A stretch of DNA of 64,000 nt from Geodermatophilus siccatus (lineage in GTDB: Bacteria; Actinomycetota; Actinomycetes; Mycobacteriales; Geodermatophilaceae). The stretch spans positions 38,823-102,822 of the forward strand of contig NZ_FNHE01000014.1 in NCBI RefSeq assembly GCF_900103785.1, written 5' to 3'. Positions 33,522 through 42,288 of this stretch are shown piece after piece (within the stretch, counting starts at the first letter, position 1; the number at the start of each line of letters is the position of its first letter). The notes under the pieces were generated by a model, which was not told the DNA's origin, did not search any database, and saw only the letters and a list, made by a program, of their open reading frames with translations. Made by a program: the position numbers and the translations under genes.

Positions 33522-34928
33522 TCAGCCGGACAGCGATCCGAGCTGGCCGGCCAGCCAGCTGGACTGGTTCTTCAGCGCGCTCAGCGCCGTCTCCATGGCG
33601 GTGAACTGGCGGGTCAGCGTCTCCCTGCGGGTGGCCAGGCGCAGGTCCCAGTCCGCGATCCGCGACTTGAAGTCCTGCACCAGGGTCTCCCGGCCCTGTA
33701 CCAGGAGGGTCAGCGTGCCGTTGGTGGACTTCGTGGCGTCCTTCGCCATGGTCTCCAGCCGCTGGGCGAGTCCCTCCACGGCCGGCACACCGCCGCTCGC
33801 GGGCGCGCCGCCGATCAGCCGGTGGACCGCCTCGGGGTTGGACTGCATGCTCTTGAGGAAGGTCGCCTCGTCGAACGTCACCGTGCCGTCGCGAGTCAGC
33901 TGGATGCCCGCGACAGCGGGGGAGCCGGCGGTGAAGGTGCCGGGGGCGGTGGCGGAGGGGACGGCGTTGGGGACGGCGTCGGAGACCTTGGTGAGCAGCC
34001 GGCTGGCCAGCTCGCGCAGGGCGAAGTCGCCCTTGAGGACGGCGGTGCTGCCGGTCTCGCTGCTGGTGTTGGTCGCGATGTTGCCCAGCGCGGCGTTGAC
34101 CGCGTCGACCAGCGTCTTCACCTTGGTGGCGACGGCCTTCAGGTCCTCGCCCACCTCCACGGTGACGGACGTGTCGCTCTCCTCGGTGACCGTGATGGAG
34201 ACGCCCGTCATCAGGTCGGCGAAGGTGTTGGTCGGTGACGTCACCGCGACACCGCCCACGTCGAGCGTGGCGTCCTTCGCGGGGGACACCACCGTGAAGA
34301 GCTCGCCCGCCGCGGACTGCACGTCGAAGTAGCCCTTGGCGCCTGGGGTGTTGCTGGTCATCTGGAGGCGGTACCCGTTACCGGTGTTCACCGCGGTGGC
34401 GCGGACGCCGAGGTCCTCGAGGCCGTTGATGTAGCTGACGGTCTGGGCGAGGGTCGCGCCGGCAGGAGGTTCCACGGTCGTCGAGGTGCCGTCCGGCCGG
34501 CTGATCGTCAGCGGCCACGGCGACGGCCCGGGGGTGGTGGCGTCGGGGCCGACGGGCTTCCGGACGTCGGTGCCCGTCGTGGCCCAGGTGGCGCCGCTCA
34601 TGAAGCTCGCGGTCGAGGCGAGCGACTCGACCGTGAAGCTGAGCCGGCTGCCGGGAACGGCGGTCGACGTGGCGCTCGCGGTCACCGAGGCGGCGCTGCT
34701 CTTCGCCGTCCGGGCCGCGGCGAGCCCGTCGGTAGTGAGCGCCGCGGCGGCGGTGCGCACCGCGTCGACCTTGGTGTTGACCGCCCGGTAGGCGTCGGCC
34801 GCGGCCTGCGCCGCGCTCATCTGCGTCTTGAGCCGGGTCTGCGGCAGTGCCTCGGCCGCGACGAGCTGGGAGACGAGGGTGGTGGTGTCCAGGCCGGAGA
34901 TCAGGCCGTCGACGCTCAGGCTGACCAT
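33522..34928 (-). CDS. fliD: Filament cap protein FliD
   Basis: This 468-residue protein begins MVSLSVDGLISGLDTTTLVS, continues QLVAAEALPQTRLKTQMSAA, and ends with a coiled coil (ETLTRQFTAMETALSALKNQ, SSWLAGQLGSLSG). The central region is beta-rich and Thr/Val/Ala-rich, including LGVRATAVNTGNGYRLQMTS. It caps the filament and promotes flagellin folding. It follows fliC with a perfect terminator hairpin between, so its transcription may depend on readthrough or its own promoter. Confidence 0.95.
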   Translation of the reverse strand: MVSLSVDGLISGLDTTTLVSQLVAAEALPQTRLKTQMSAAQAAADAYRAVNTKVDAVRTAAAALTTDGLAAARTAKSSAASVTASATSTAVPGSRLSFTVESLASTASFMSGATWATTGTDVRKPVGPDATTPGPSPWPLTISRPDGTSTTVEPPAGATLAQTVSYINGLEDLGVRATAVNTGNGYRLQMTSNTPGAKGYFDVQSAAGELFTVVSPAKDATLDVGGVAVTSPTNTFADLMTGVSITVTEESDTSVTVEVGEDLKAVATKVKTLVDAVNAALGNIATNTSSETGSTAVLKGDFALRELASRLLTKVSDAVPNAVPSATAPGTFTAGSPAVAGIQLTRDGTVTFDEATFLKSMQSNPEAVHRLIGGAPASGGVPAVEGLAQRLETMAKDATKSTNGTLTLLVQGRETLVQDFKSRIADWDLRLATRRETLTRQFTAMETALSALKNQSSWLAGQLGSLSG

Positions 34929-34964
34929 GGGTTCCTCCAGGCGGGGTCAGGGGTGGGTACGCCA

Positions 34965-34995
34965 GTGAGGGGGGAGGCTGGGCCTCCCCCCTCAC
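34965..34995 (-). terminator. Strong hairpin terminator after fliC
   Basis: GTGAGGGGGGAGGC (34965-34978), a three-base loop, and GCCTCCCCCCTCAC (34982-34995) form a perfect 14-bp stem 38 bases past the fliC stop. This makes fliC a largely single-gene transcript. Confidence 0.85.
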
Positions 34996-35033
34996 CGGGT
35001 GGTGCTAGACGTCCAGGCGCTCGGGGACCGAGG

Positions 35034-35870
35034 TCACCGGAGGAGCTGCAGGACGCCCTGCGAGCTCTGGTTCGCCTGGGCCAGCATCGCCGTACCGGCC
35101 TGAGACAGGATCTGCGACCGGGTGAAGGACACCATCTCCTCGGCCATGTCGGTGTCGCGGATGCGGCTCTCCGACGCGGTCAGGTTCTCGATGGTGGCGT
35201 TCAGGTTGTTGATCTTGTGCTCGAGCCGGTTCTGCACCGCACCCAGCTTGGCGCGCTCGGTGGAGACGGTGCCGATGGCGCTGGTGACGGCGGTGATCGC
35301 GGCGCTGGCGGAGGAGGCCGAGGAGATGTTGCCGGCGCCGGTGGCACCGAACAGCGAGCTCGCGCCGCTGGCGGCCATGTTGCCGATGGTGACCGTCAGC
35401 GTCTCGCCGGCGTTCGACCCGACCTGGAAGTTCATCGACGAGTAGCTGCCGTTGAGCAGCTTGGTGCCGTTGAACGTGGTCTTGCTCGCGATGTCGTCGA
35501 GCTCCTTGGCCAGGGCCTGGAACTCCTCGTCCGCCTTGGCCTTGTCGGTGTCCGTGAGGGCACCGTGGTTGGACGCCTGCACCGCGAGGTCGCGCATGCG
35601 CTGCAGGATGGAGTGCGTCTCGGTGAGCGCACCCTCAGCGGTCTGGACGACCGAGATGCCGTCCTGCGAGTTGCGGACGGCGACCTTGAGGCCACCGATC
35701 TGCGAGCGCAGGCCCTCCGAGATGGCCAGGCCGGCGGCGTCGTCGGCGGCCCGGTTGATGCGCAGCCCGCTGGAGAGCTTCTCCAGCGACTTGCCCATCG
35801 CGTTGTCCGTCACGTTCAGGTTGCGGTAGGCGTTGAACGCGGCGATGTTGTTGTTCACGCGCAGACCCAT
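35034..35870 (-). CDS. fliC: Flagellin FliC
   Basis: This 278-residue flagellin begins MGLRVNNNIAAFNAYRNLNV, contains KLSSGLRINRAADDAAGLAI in the D0/D1 helix, and ends NATIENLTASESRIRDTDMA, then ILSQAGTAMLAQANQSSQGV. Total length equals D0-D1 plus a very small middle, so the surface D2/D3 domains are missing, as in many actinobacteria and firmicutes. A near-perfect ribosome site (AAGGAGG) is at 35876-35882. A FliA-type promoter lies 69-97 bases upstream and a strong terminator lies downstream. A glycosyltransferase and a methyltransferase lie divergently next to it and may modify it. Confidence 0.97.
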   Translation of the reverse strand: MGLRVNNNIAAFNAYRNLNVTDNAMGKSLEKLSSGLRINRAADDAAGLAISEGLRSQIGGLKVAVRNSQDGISVVQTAEGALTETHSILQRMRDLAVQASNHGALTDTDKAKADEEFQALAKELDDIASKTTFNGTKLLNGSYSSMNFQVGSNAGETLTVTIGNMAASGASSLFGATGAGNISSASSASAAITAVTSAIGTVSTERAKLGAVQNRLEHKINNLNATIENLTASESRIRDTDMAEEMVSFTRSQILSQAGTAMLAQANQSSQGVLQLLR

Positions 35871-35938
35871 GGTGTTCCTCCTTGGAAGCGGGTCGTATCC
35901 GGTAACCGCTGCATCCGTGCTGCGGCCTTGCAGAGGTG
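35871..35938 (-). promoter_or_regulatory. fliC leader with GGA motifs, possible CsrA target
   Basis: The ~65-base leader contains CCAAGGAGGAACACC immediately before the ATG, plus ACGGATGC and CCGGATAC further upstream. CsrA binds GGA, and in Bacillus it blocks hag translation by binding two such sites, one over the Shine-Dalgarno. csrA and its antagonist fliW are in this locus, so the same control is plausible here; binding is inferred. Confidence 0.5.
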
Positions 35939-35967
35939 GTTTCGGCCGCGGTCGGGATGACCTTGAG
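35939..35967 (-). promoter_or_regulatory. Putative FliA-type sigma promoter of fliC
   Basis: On the - strand: CTCAAGG, 14 bases, GCCGAAAC. This closely matches the elements before flbD and flgN. The -10 block ends 69 bases before the fliC ATG. Confidence 0.75.
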
Positions 35968-36234
35968 GCGAACCCCGAGAAAATCGCTCGCGCGCCTCCG
36001 AACGGGGGCGGCTCCCGGTGAGGCGGGACGGGGTGCGTGGGACGAACGGGACGCGAGTCGGCGTGTCCGCGGCGCGGAGACGGCGGAGCGGGGGAGCCGC
36101 CGGGATGGTGGCCGGGTGGGTGGCGGCGTCCGGTCGACGCCCCTCCGCTCCTGTTGACCCCTCTGCCCAGCGGCCTTGCCGCCGGGCGATGGCACCGCGC
36201 CCGGCAACGGGCGCCGGAAGGACGTCTCCCGACC

Positions 36235-37314
36235 ATGAACGTGCTGCTGTGCACCACCGTCTTCCTCGGGTCCCTGTTCCACCGCATGGCCGAGCCGGCG
36301 CGGGCGGTGGAGGAGGCCGACCTCGGGATCAACGTGACGGTCCAGCGCGGGTTGAAGACGACGATGTACCGCGACCCGGACGATCCGGCCGGGGCCCTCG
36401 TGGTCGGGGAGGTCGATGCGCAGGGCGCAGACGTCGTCGTCATGCAGCTGCCGAAGACCCGGGAGATGCTGGACTGCCTCCGGCTGCTGCAGGCCCAAGG
36501 GGTGGCCGTGGTCGTCGAGCTCGACGACCACTTGACGGCCCTGCCGCCTGGCCACCAAGGGCATGACGTCCTCATCCGCAAGGGCGTCGGGAAGATCGCC
36601 GAGACCTGTGCACAGGAGGCTGACCTCGTCACGGTCTCGACGCCCAACCTGCTCAAGGAGTACGGGGCCGGCGGCCGCGGGATGGTGGTCCCGAACGCGA
36701 TCCCGCGCCGGCTCGCCGAACTCCCCCCGGCCTACGAGCGGGAGCCCGACGTCGTGACGATCGGCTGGACCGGCACGGTCGGCACGCACCCCTACGACCT
36801 GCAGGAGATGGGGTCGGGTCTGCAGCAGGCACTCGACCGCACCCGTGGCCGCAGCCAGTTCGCCATCATGGGGCAGGGCGAGGACGCGAGGGAGCGGCTG
36901 CGACTGGCCGAGGACCCCATCCAGATCTCCTGGGTCGAGGACGTCGACGCCTACGCCACCACGATCGGCGAACGGTTCGACATCGGCGTCGCACCCCTGC
37001 GCATCGACACGTTCAACAACTGCAAGAGCTGGTTGAAGGTCCTCGAGTACTCCGCGCGCGGGGTCTTCGCCATCTCCTCGCCGAGCGCCGAGTACGAGCG
37101 GCTCGGCATCGGCTACCGCGCCAAGCGGCCCCGTGACTGGGCCGTGGGCATCACCCGGGCCGTCGAGGACGCGGACTGGCGTCGCGAGGTCGCCGCCGCG
37201 AACCGGGAGCAGGTGCTGGCGCACCACCTCACGGAGCACACCGCCGAGCTGTGGGCCACCGCCTGGCGGCGGGCCCGCGACATCCGCAGCCGCAAGGACC
37301 GCATCGGCGCCTGA
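36235..37314 (+). CDS. Glycosyltransferase, probably flagellin-modifying
   Basis: This 359-residue protein has the two-Rossmann layout of GT-B glycosyltransferases. VVVMQLPKTREMLDCLRLLQ lies in the first half. VVPNAIPRRLAELPP marks the domain switch, followed by TIGWTGTVGTHPYDLQEMGS and, near the end, NNCKSWLKVLEYSARGVFAI, the donor-binding KxxEyxA-type region. It resembles family-4-like or CgeB-like transferases. It is divergent from fliC and 36 bases upstream of a methyltransferase gene, so O-glycosylation of flagellin is the likely job. The substrate is inferred from context only. ATG 36235 gives a clean N-terminus (MNVLLCTTVF). Confidence 0.8.
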   Translation: MNVLLCTTVFLGSLFHRMAEPARAVEEADLGINVTVQRGLKTTMYRDPDDPAGALVVGEVDAQGADVVVMQLPKTREMLDCLRLLQAQGVAVVVELDDHLTALPPGHQGHDVLIRKGVGKIAETCAQEADLVTVSTPNLLKEYGAGGRGMVVPNAIPRRLAELPPAYEREPDVVTIGWTGTVGTHPYDLQEMGSGLQQALDRTRGRSQFAIMGQGEDARERLRLAEDPIQISWVEDVDAYATTIGERFDIGVAPLRIDTFNNCKSWLKVLEYSARGVFAISSPSAEYERLGIGYRAKRPRDWAVGITRAVEDADWRREVAAANREQVLAHHLTEHTAELWATAWRRARDIRSRKDRIGA

Positions 37315-37350
37315 GAGCCACACCCATCGATCCCACCGAGGAGACCCACC

Positions 37351-38136
37351 GTGGAACGACACGAGCTGCTCACTGCGCTGCACGCACAGCTGCACCCCCG
37401 CAACTACCTGGAGATCGGCATCGACACCGGGGTCAGCCTGGCCCTGTCGCGGGTCCCCAGCATCGGCATCGACCCGGCCTTCACCGTGGTCTCCGAGCTG
37501 AACTGCGACGTCCAGCTGGTGCGGGCGACGAGTGACGACTACTTCCGTCAGAACAACCCGACCGAGCGCTTCGGTGGAGACCCGCTGGACCTGGCCTTCA
37601 TCGACGGGATGCACCTCGCGGAGTTCGCCCTCCGGGACTTCATCTACGTGGAGGCGTACACCACCCGGACCAGCGTGGTGGTCTTCGACGACACGCTGCC
37701 CCGCAGCGTGATCGAGGCGGCGCGGGACCGGCAGACCGTCTCCTGGACCGGGGACGTGTTCAAGGTGACCCACGTCCTCCAGCGGCTGCGGCCCGACCTC
37801 GTCGTCCTGGAGGTCGACACCCAGCCGACCGGGACCGTCGTCGTGCTCCTCCCTGACGCCCGGTCGACGACGCTGGCGGAGCACTACACCGCGATCGAGG
37901 CCGCGATGGTGGCCGACACCGACCCGCAGGACGTGCCCGAGCACGTGCTGCGCCGGACCCACGCGGTCGATCCGCAGCGGTTGATGGAGTGCGGGTGGTG
38001 GGAGACCCTCGTGGCCGAGCGCCAGGGGCGTGTGCCGGCCGGCTCCCTCGCCGCGGAGCTCGCGGCTCAGGACTGGACCGCGCTGCGGTCGGGTGCCGCC
38101 GTTGCCGAGCAGGCCCCCTTCGCCTTCCAGCGCTGA
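37351..38136 (+). CDS. Class I SAM-dependent methyltransferase, probably flagellar
   Basis: This 261-residue protein has the SAM-binding motif I NYLEIGIDTGVSLALSR (residues 18-34), PSIGIDPAF as motif II, and LDLAFIDGMHLAEFALRDF as the post-motif typical of Methyltransf_24 proteins. GTG 37351 has GAGGAGA upstream. It probably forms an operon with the glycosyltransferase and may methylate flagellin or a sugar on it, as cephalosporin-hydroxylase-like or FkbM-type enzymes do elsewhere. The function is inferred from context. Two hairpins end the operon. Confidence 0.75.
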   Translation: MERHELLTALHAQLHPRNYLEIGIDTGVSLALSRVPSIGIDPAFTVVSELNCDVQLVRATSDDYFRQNNPTERFGGDPLDLAFIDGMHLAEFALRDFIYVEAYTTRTSVVVFDDTLPRSVIEAARDRQTVSWTGDVFKVTHVLQRLRPDLVVLEVDTQPTGTVVVLLPDARSTTLAEHYTAIEAAMVADTDPQDVPEHVLRRTHAVDPQRLMECGWWETLVAERQGRVPAGSLAAELAAQDWTALRSGAAVAEQAPFAFQR

Positions 38137-38141
38137 GGACC

Positions 38142-38186
38142 CCGAGGAGGGCGTACGCCGGCTCTGCCGGTGCACGCCCTCCTCGG
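38142..38186 (+). terminator. Hairpin after the methyltransferase gene
   Basis: CGAGGAGGGCGT (38143-38154) pairs with ACGCCCTCCTCG (38174-38185), starting six bases after the stop. Confidence 0.7.
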
Positions 38187-38220
38187 CATTCCGCCCTGCG
38201 ACCCGCCCCCTCACGGAGCA

Positions 38221-38257
38221 CAGCGCCCCGGGTCCTCGACGAGGACCCGGGGCGCTG
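38221..38257. terminator. Perfect bidirectional terminator between convergent genes
   Basis: CAGCGCCCCGGGTCCTC and GAGGACCCGGGGCGCTG form a perfect 17-bp stem with a GAC loop. It separates the + strand methyltransferase from the - strand fliA-type gene (stop at 38273) and can end both transcripts. Confidence 0.85.
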
Positions 38258-38272
38258 CGTCGTGTGGTGGGG

Positions 38273-39274
38273 TCAGGCGCTCCGACCGGTCGCCGTCACC
38301 CACGGGTTGCGGTGCGGCGGCACGACGACGGGCCGCGAGTGGGGGAGGGGCGGGGCCGCGGCCGGCGGGGCGTTGCGACCGGCGACCCGGTCGACGTAGG
38401 AGCGCTGCTGGTTGCGTGCGCGCACCCCGCCGTCGGCCGGCACGGCCCGGCCCTCCCACACCTCGCTCATCGCCGCGTGCAGCAGGGTCAGCGCGCGGGC
38501 GCGCATCTGCGAGACGCGCGAGAGCGTGACGCCGAGGTCGGCGGCGATGTCGGTGAGCGACTCGCCCCCGAAGAAGTTGCGCTCCACGACCTCGTCGAGC
38601 CGGTCGGGCAGCTGGCGGATCGCCTCGTGCAGGTACCGGGACCGCTCGCTGCGCAGCAGGGCCCGCTCCGGCGACTCCCCGGTGTCGGGGAGGTCGAGGG
38701 AGGTGCCGTCCGGGCCGGTCTCGGCGTCGATGCTCACCATGACGGCGCGGTGGACGTCGACCTGCAGCGAGTCCAGGTCGCTGGTCGCCATGCCGAGACT
38801 GGCGGCGAGCTCCTCGCGCGTCGGCGGGCGGCCCAGCTGGATGGCCAGCGCATCGGCCGCGGCGTCGGTGCGCCGGGCGGCGGCCCGCACCGAGCGGCTG
38901 GCCCAGTCACCGGAGCGCAGCTCGTCGAGGACGGCGCCCTGCAGCCGGGCCAGCGCGTAGGTCGCGAACGAGGCGCCCGCGGACGGGTCGAACCGCCGCG
39001 CCACCTCGACCAGCGCCACCCGCGCACAGGACAGCAGGTCCTCGCGGCTGACGTGCGCGGGCAGCGAGATGCGCGAGGCGACCGCGTTGACCGCGAAGGC
39101 GGCCAGCGGCAGGTGCTCGGTCACCAGGGCGTCGACGTCCCTCGCGGGGACGGCGCTGCGAGTGGTGTCCCGCGTCGCGACCGGCCGGGCGGGGACGCCG
39201 GCAGCCGGGGCGACGGGGTGGCGCGAGGCAGAGGCACGGGACCGCACGGTCGCCTGGGCACGCGATGGGCTCAC
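38273..39274 (-). CDS. fliA: RNA polymerase sigma factor of the FliA/WhiG type
   Basis: This 333-residue sigma-70-family protein lacks region 1. Region 2 spans about residues 48-130 (SREDLLSCARVALVEVARRF, then FATYALARLQGAVLDELRSG). Region 3 follows (PPTREELAASLGMATSDL). Region 4 is near 215-275 (LPDRLDEVVERNFFGGESLT, DIAADLGVTLSRVSQMRARA). The order and SRVSQMR motif are typical of flagellar/WhiG sigma factors. A ~50-residue Pro/Ala/Arg N-terminal and a ~50-residue C-terminal extension are unusual. GTG 39274 has AAGGGGGAC upstream. No flgM anti-sigma gene is visible. It probably reads the three CTCAAGG-N13/14-GCCGAA promoters here. Confidence 0.9.
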   Translation of the reverse strand: MSPSRAQATVRSRASASRHPVAPAAGVPARPVATRDTTRSAVPARDVDALVTEHLPLAAFAVNAVASRISLPAHVSREDLLSCARVALVEVARRFDPSAGASFATYALARLQGAVLDELRSGDWASRSVRAAARRTDAAADALAIQLGRPPTREELAASLGMATSDLDSLQVDVHRAVMVSIDAETGPDGTSLDLPDTGESPERALLRSERSRYLHEAIRQLPDRLDEVVERNFFGGESLTDIAADLGVTLSRVSQMRARALTLLHAAMSEVWEGRAVPADGGVRARNQQRSYVDRVAGRNAPPAAAPPLPHSRPVVVPPHRNPWVTATGRSA

Positions 39275-39363
39275 GTCCCCCTTCTCGGCAGGCTCGGGCC
39301 CGGTCGGCACCCCCTGGTCGGCACCCCTGGTCGGCACGGACCCGTCCGGACTCGAGCGCTCGG

Positions 39364-39391
39364 CTCAAGGCGTCCCGGGGGATGCCGAAGG
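39364..39391 (+). promoter_or_regulatory. Putative FliA-type sigma promoter of flgN-flgK-flgL
   Basis: CTCAAGG, 13 bases, GCCGAAGG. It matches the fliC and flbD promoter elements and ends 65 bases before the flgN GTG. Confidence 0.72.
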
Positions 39392-39456
39392 TGCTCGTGA
39401 GAACCCGCGGGCAGCACCGACGCCTGCCGCGGGGAGAGCGGAAGGACGGTGGGGGC

Positions 39457-39942
39457 GTGGACTACCAGCACCTGTCGACGTTGCTGTGGCGCGAACAGGA
39501 GCTGCTGGACCTGCTGCTGTTCAAGGCGGAGGAGAAGCAGTACCTGATCGTCACGGGCAAGACCCGCTGGCTGTCGCGGATCGCGCACGAGATCGAGGTC
39601 GTGCTCGACCAGCTGCGCACCCTGGAGGTCGAACGGGCGGCCGCCACCGAGGTGCTCGCCGAGCGGCTGGGCGTGGGCGTCAACCCCTCGCTGCGCAAGC
39701 TCGCCGACGCCGCGCCGGCCCCGTGGAACGACCTGTACGCCAAGCACCACGAGACGCTGTTGGTGCTCGTGACGGAACTGCGCGGGCTGGCCGACACCAA
39801 CCGGGAGCTGATCGAGGGCGGCCTGTCCGCCATCGGCGACGCCCTGCTGTCGGTCAGGGCGCCGTCGGCCGGCACCTACGGCTCGACCGGCCGCAGCGAC
39901 GAGCGCGCGCACCGCGCCGTCACCCTGGACGGTGCCCTGTGA
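39457..39942 (+). CDS. flgN: FlgN-type export chaperone
   Basis: This 161-residue helical protein (LSTLLWREQELLDLLLFKAE, then KQYLIVTGKTRWLSRIAHEI) matches the FlgN pattern, including a long first helix and the conserved aromatic-basic stretch. It chaperones FlgK and FlgL. GTG 39457 has GGAAGGACGG upstream. Its stop overlaps the flgK GTG (GTGA), and position before flgK-flgL strengthens the call. Confidence 0.87.
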   Translation: MDYQHLSTLLWREQELLDLLLFKAEEKQYLIVTGKTRWLSRIAHEIEVVLDQLRTLEVERAAATEVLAERLGVGVNPSLRKLADAAPAPWNDLYAKHHETLLVLVTELRGLADTNRELIEGGLSAIGDALLSVRAPSAGTYGSTGRSDERAHRAVTLDGAL

Positions 39943-41387
39943 GTTCCACCTTCGGCGGGCTGAACACCGCCCGGACGGCGCTGTGGGCCTCGCAGCGCGG
40001 GCTGGACGTCACCGGCCAGAACATCGCCAACGTCAACTCCGACGGCTACTCGCGGCAGCGCGTCGAGCTGCGCGCCATGGGCGGCACCGCCGTCCCGGCG
40101 ATCCACTCGGTGAGCAGCCCGGTGGGCAACGGCGTGGACGCCGACCAGGTCAACCGCATCCGGGACGTGTTCCTGGAGCGGCGCGGCCAGGTCGAGTCGG
40201 CGCGCACCGCGCAGCTGACCGTCGCCAACGAGGCGCTGGCCCAGGTCGAGGCCGCCTTCCGCGAGCCGGGGGAGACCGGCGTCCGCAGCATGCTGGACGA
40301 CGTGTGGGCGGGCTTCAGCGCACTGGCCAACGCCACGGACCCGATGGAGCCGGCCGTGCGCAGCCAGGTGCTCGAGCGGCTCGACATCCTGGCCTCGGGC
40401 ATGCAGACCACGCGGGCCACCCTCGACCAGCAGTGGCAGCAGACCCGCGACAACGTCGTGGCCCTCGCCGCCGAGGTGAACACGACGGCGGCGTCCATCG
40501 CCGACCTGAACAACCAGATCCGCCAGGCCACCCGGTCGGGGCTGCCCACCAACGAGCTCTCCGACCGCCGGGACCTGCTGGTCATGCAGCTGTCCGACAA
40601 GGTCGGGGCCACCTCCGTGGCCGCGGACGACGGCATGGTCGACGTCCTCGTCGGCGGCACGACGCTGGTCGCGGGCAACTCGGCCCTCGGCGTGCGCGTG
40701 GCCGGCGTCGACGACCCCGACACGGTCGGCACCGGGGACGACCCGCGGCTGGTCACCGTCCCGGGGAGCACCACGCTCGCGGTCGGCGGCACCGCCGGCG
40801 GCCAGCTGACCGTGCTGTCGACGACCCTGCCCAGCTACCGGCGGGCGCTCGACGGCCTGGCCCGCGACCTGGTCGGCAGGATCAACGCGGTCCAGGCCCA
40901 GGGCTACGACGTCTCCGGCGCGTCCGGGGCGGCCGAGCCGCTGATGGACGACGGCTCGGGCAACCCCGTCGTCGACCTGACCAAGGTCAACGCCGGCAAC
41001 ATCAGCGTCCGCGTCACCAGGCCCGAGCTCATCGCCGCGGCCCGGACCGCCCCCGGCGCCCTCGGTCAGCCCTCCGCGGACGGCGACAACGCCGACGCGT
41101 TCTTCGACCTGAGCCTCGAGGCCGGTGGCGTGGACGCCACCTACCGGTCGCTCGTCGTCGCCCTCGGCGTGGAGGCCTCGGTCGCGAGCCGCGACGTCCA
41201 GGTGCAGAAGGTGATCTCCACGCAGGTGGACGCCGCCCGCGAGTCCGTGTCCGGCGTCAACCTCGACGAGGAGATGACCAACATGCTGTCCTTCCAGCAC
41301 GCCTACAGCGCGGCCGCCCGCATGGTGACCGCGATCGACGAGGCACTGGACACCTTGATCAACCGCACCGGCGTCGTGGGGCGGTGA
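39939..41387 (+). CDS. flgK: Hook-filament junction protein FlgK
   Basis: This 482-residue protein begins VSSTFGGLNTARTALWASQR and continues GLDVTGQNIANVNSDGYSRQ, the axial-protein N-terminus. The C-terminal helix is EEMTNMLSFQHAYSAAARMV, followed by TAIDEALDTLINRTG. The middle is beta-rich and typical for FlgK length in Gram-positives. GTG 39939 overlaps the flgN stop. Confidence 0.96.
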   Translation: MSSTFGGLNTARTALWASQRGLDVTGQNIANVNSDGYSRQRVELRAMGGTAVPAIHSVSSPVGNGVDADQVNRIRDVFLERRGQVESARTAQLTVANEALAQVEAAFREPGETGVRSMLDDVWAGFSALANATDPMEPAVRSQVLERLDILASGMQTTRATLDQQWQQTRDNVVALAAEVNTTAASIADLNNQIRQATRSGLPTNELSDRRDLLVMQLSDKVGATSVAADDGMVDVLVGGTTLVAGNSALGVRVAGVDDPDTVGTGDDPRLVTVPGSTTLAVGGTAGGQLTVLSTTLPSYRRALDGLARDLVGRINAVQAQGYDVSGASGAAEPLMDDGSGNPVVDLTKVNAGNISVRVTRPELIAAARTAPGALGQPSADGDNADAFFDLSLEAGGVDATYRSLVVALGVEASVASRDVQVQKVISTQVDAARESVSGVNLDEEMTNMLSFQHAYSAAARMVTAIDEALDTLINRTGVVGR

Positions 41388-41391
41388 CCTG

Positions 41392-42288
41392 ATGCGCATC
41401 ACCCACCGGGCCGTCACCCAGACCGCCCTCCTCGGCCTGAACAACAACCTCTCGTCGGTGGCGAAGCTCCAGCAGCAGCTGACCTCGGGCAAGTTGATCA
41501 GTGCGCCGTCGGACTCGCCGACCGGCACCAACAAGGCGCTGCAGGTCCGTCAGGACCAGAGCGCCGTGCAGCAGTTCGCCAAGAACATCTCCGACGGGCA
41601 GAGCTGGCTCGACGCGACCGACACCGCGCTGAACACGGCCATCGGCCAGGTGCAGCGGGTCCGTGCGCTGACCGTGCAGGCCATGAACGAGGGCGCGACG
41701 TCGACCAGCTCGCAGAAGGCGATCGCCGTCGAGGTCGCTGCCCTGCGGGAGAGCCTCCTCGGCGTGGCCAACTCGAGCATCAACGACCGCGCCCTCTTCG
41801 GTGGCGTGACCCAGGGCTCGGCGGCGTACGCCAGCGACGGCACCTACGTCGGCGCGCCGCCCGTCGGCGAGGGCATCACCCGACGGGTGTCCAACGCCGA
41901 CCGGATCCGCATCGACGTCACCGGACACGAGGCCTTCGGTGTGCCGAGCGCCGGTGAGCCCGACCTCTTCGGGCTCGTCGGGAAGATCGCCACCGACGTC
42001 GAGAGCGCCCCCGACGCGCTGTCGGCCGACCTCGAGAAGCTCGACGTGGCGCTCGAGCGGCTGCTCGGGGCCGCCGCCTCCGTCGGCGCCCGCGCGGCCC
42101 GGATGGAGGCCGCCGGCCAGGTCAACACCGACCTGCAGCTGACCCTCGCCTCGCAGCTCGTGGACGTCGAGGACATCGACCTGGCCAAGACGATCATGGA
42201 GCTCAGCCAGACCGAGGTCGGGTACAAGGCGGCGCTGCAGGCCACCGCCCAGGTGATCCAGCCGACGCTCGTGGACTTCCTGGCATGA
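41392..42288 (+). CDS. flgL: Hook-filament junction protein FlgL
   Basis: This 298-residue protein begins MRITHRAVTQTALLGLNNNL and has KLQQQLTSGKLISAPSDSPT, the flagellin/FlgL D0-D1 pattern. The C-terminal helix is DIDLAKTIMELSQTEVGYKA. It sits between FlgK and the filament. ATG 41392 is four bases after flgK, and the stop overlaps fliW (ATGA). Confidence 0.96.
   Translation: MRITHRAVTQTALLGLNNNLSSVAKLQQQLTSGKLISAPSDSPTGTNKALQVRQDQSAVQQFAKNISDGQSWLDATDTALNTAIGQVQRVRALTVQAMNEGATSTSSQKAIAVEVAALRESLLGVANSSINDRALFGGVTQGSAAYASDGTYVGAPPVGEGITRRVSNADRIRIDVTGHEAFGVPSAGEPDLFGLVGKIATDVESAPDALSADLEKLDVALERLLGAAASVGARAARMEAAGQVNTDLQLTLASQLVDVEDIDLAKTIMELSQTEVGYKAALQATAQVIQPTLVDFLA

Noticed and set aside
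35635..38214. 859-codon - strand frame opposite the glycosyltransferase and methyltransferase
   Set aside because: The + strand genes carry GT-B and SAM motifs; the - strand frame is compositionally a shadow and also runs through fliC's 5' end out of frame.
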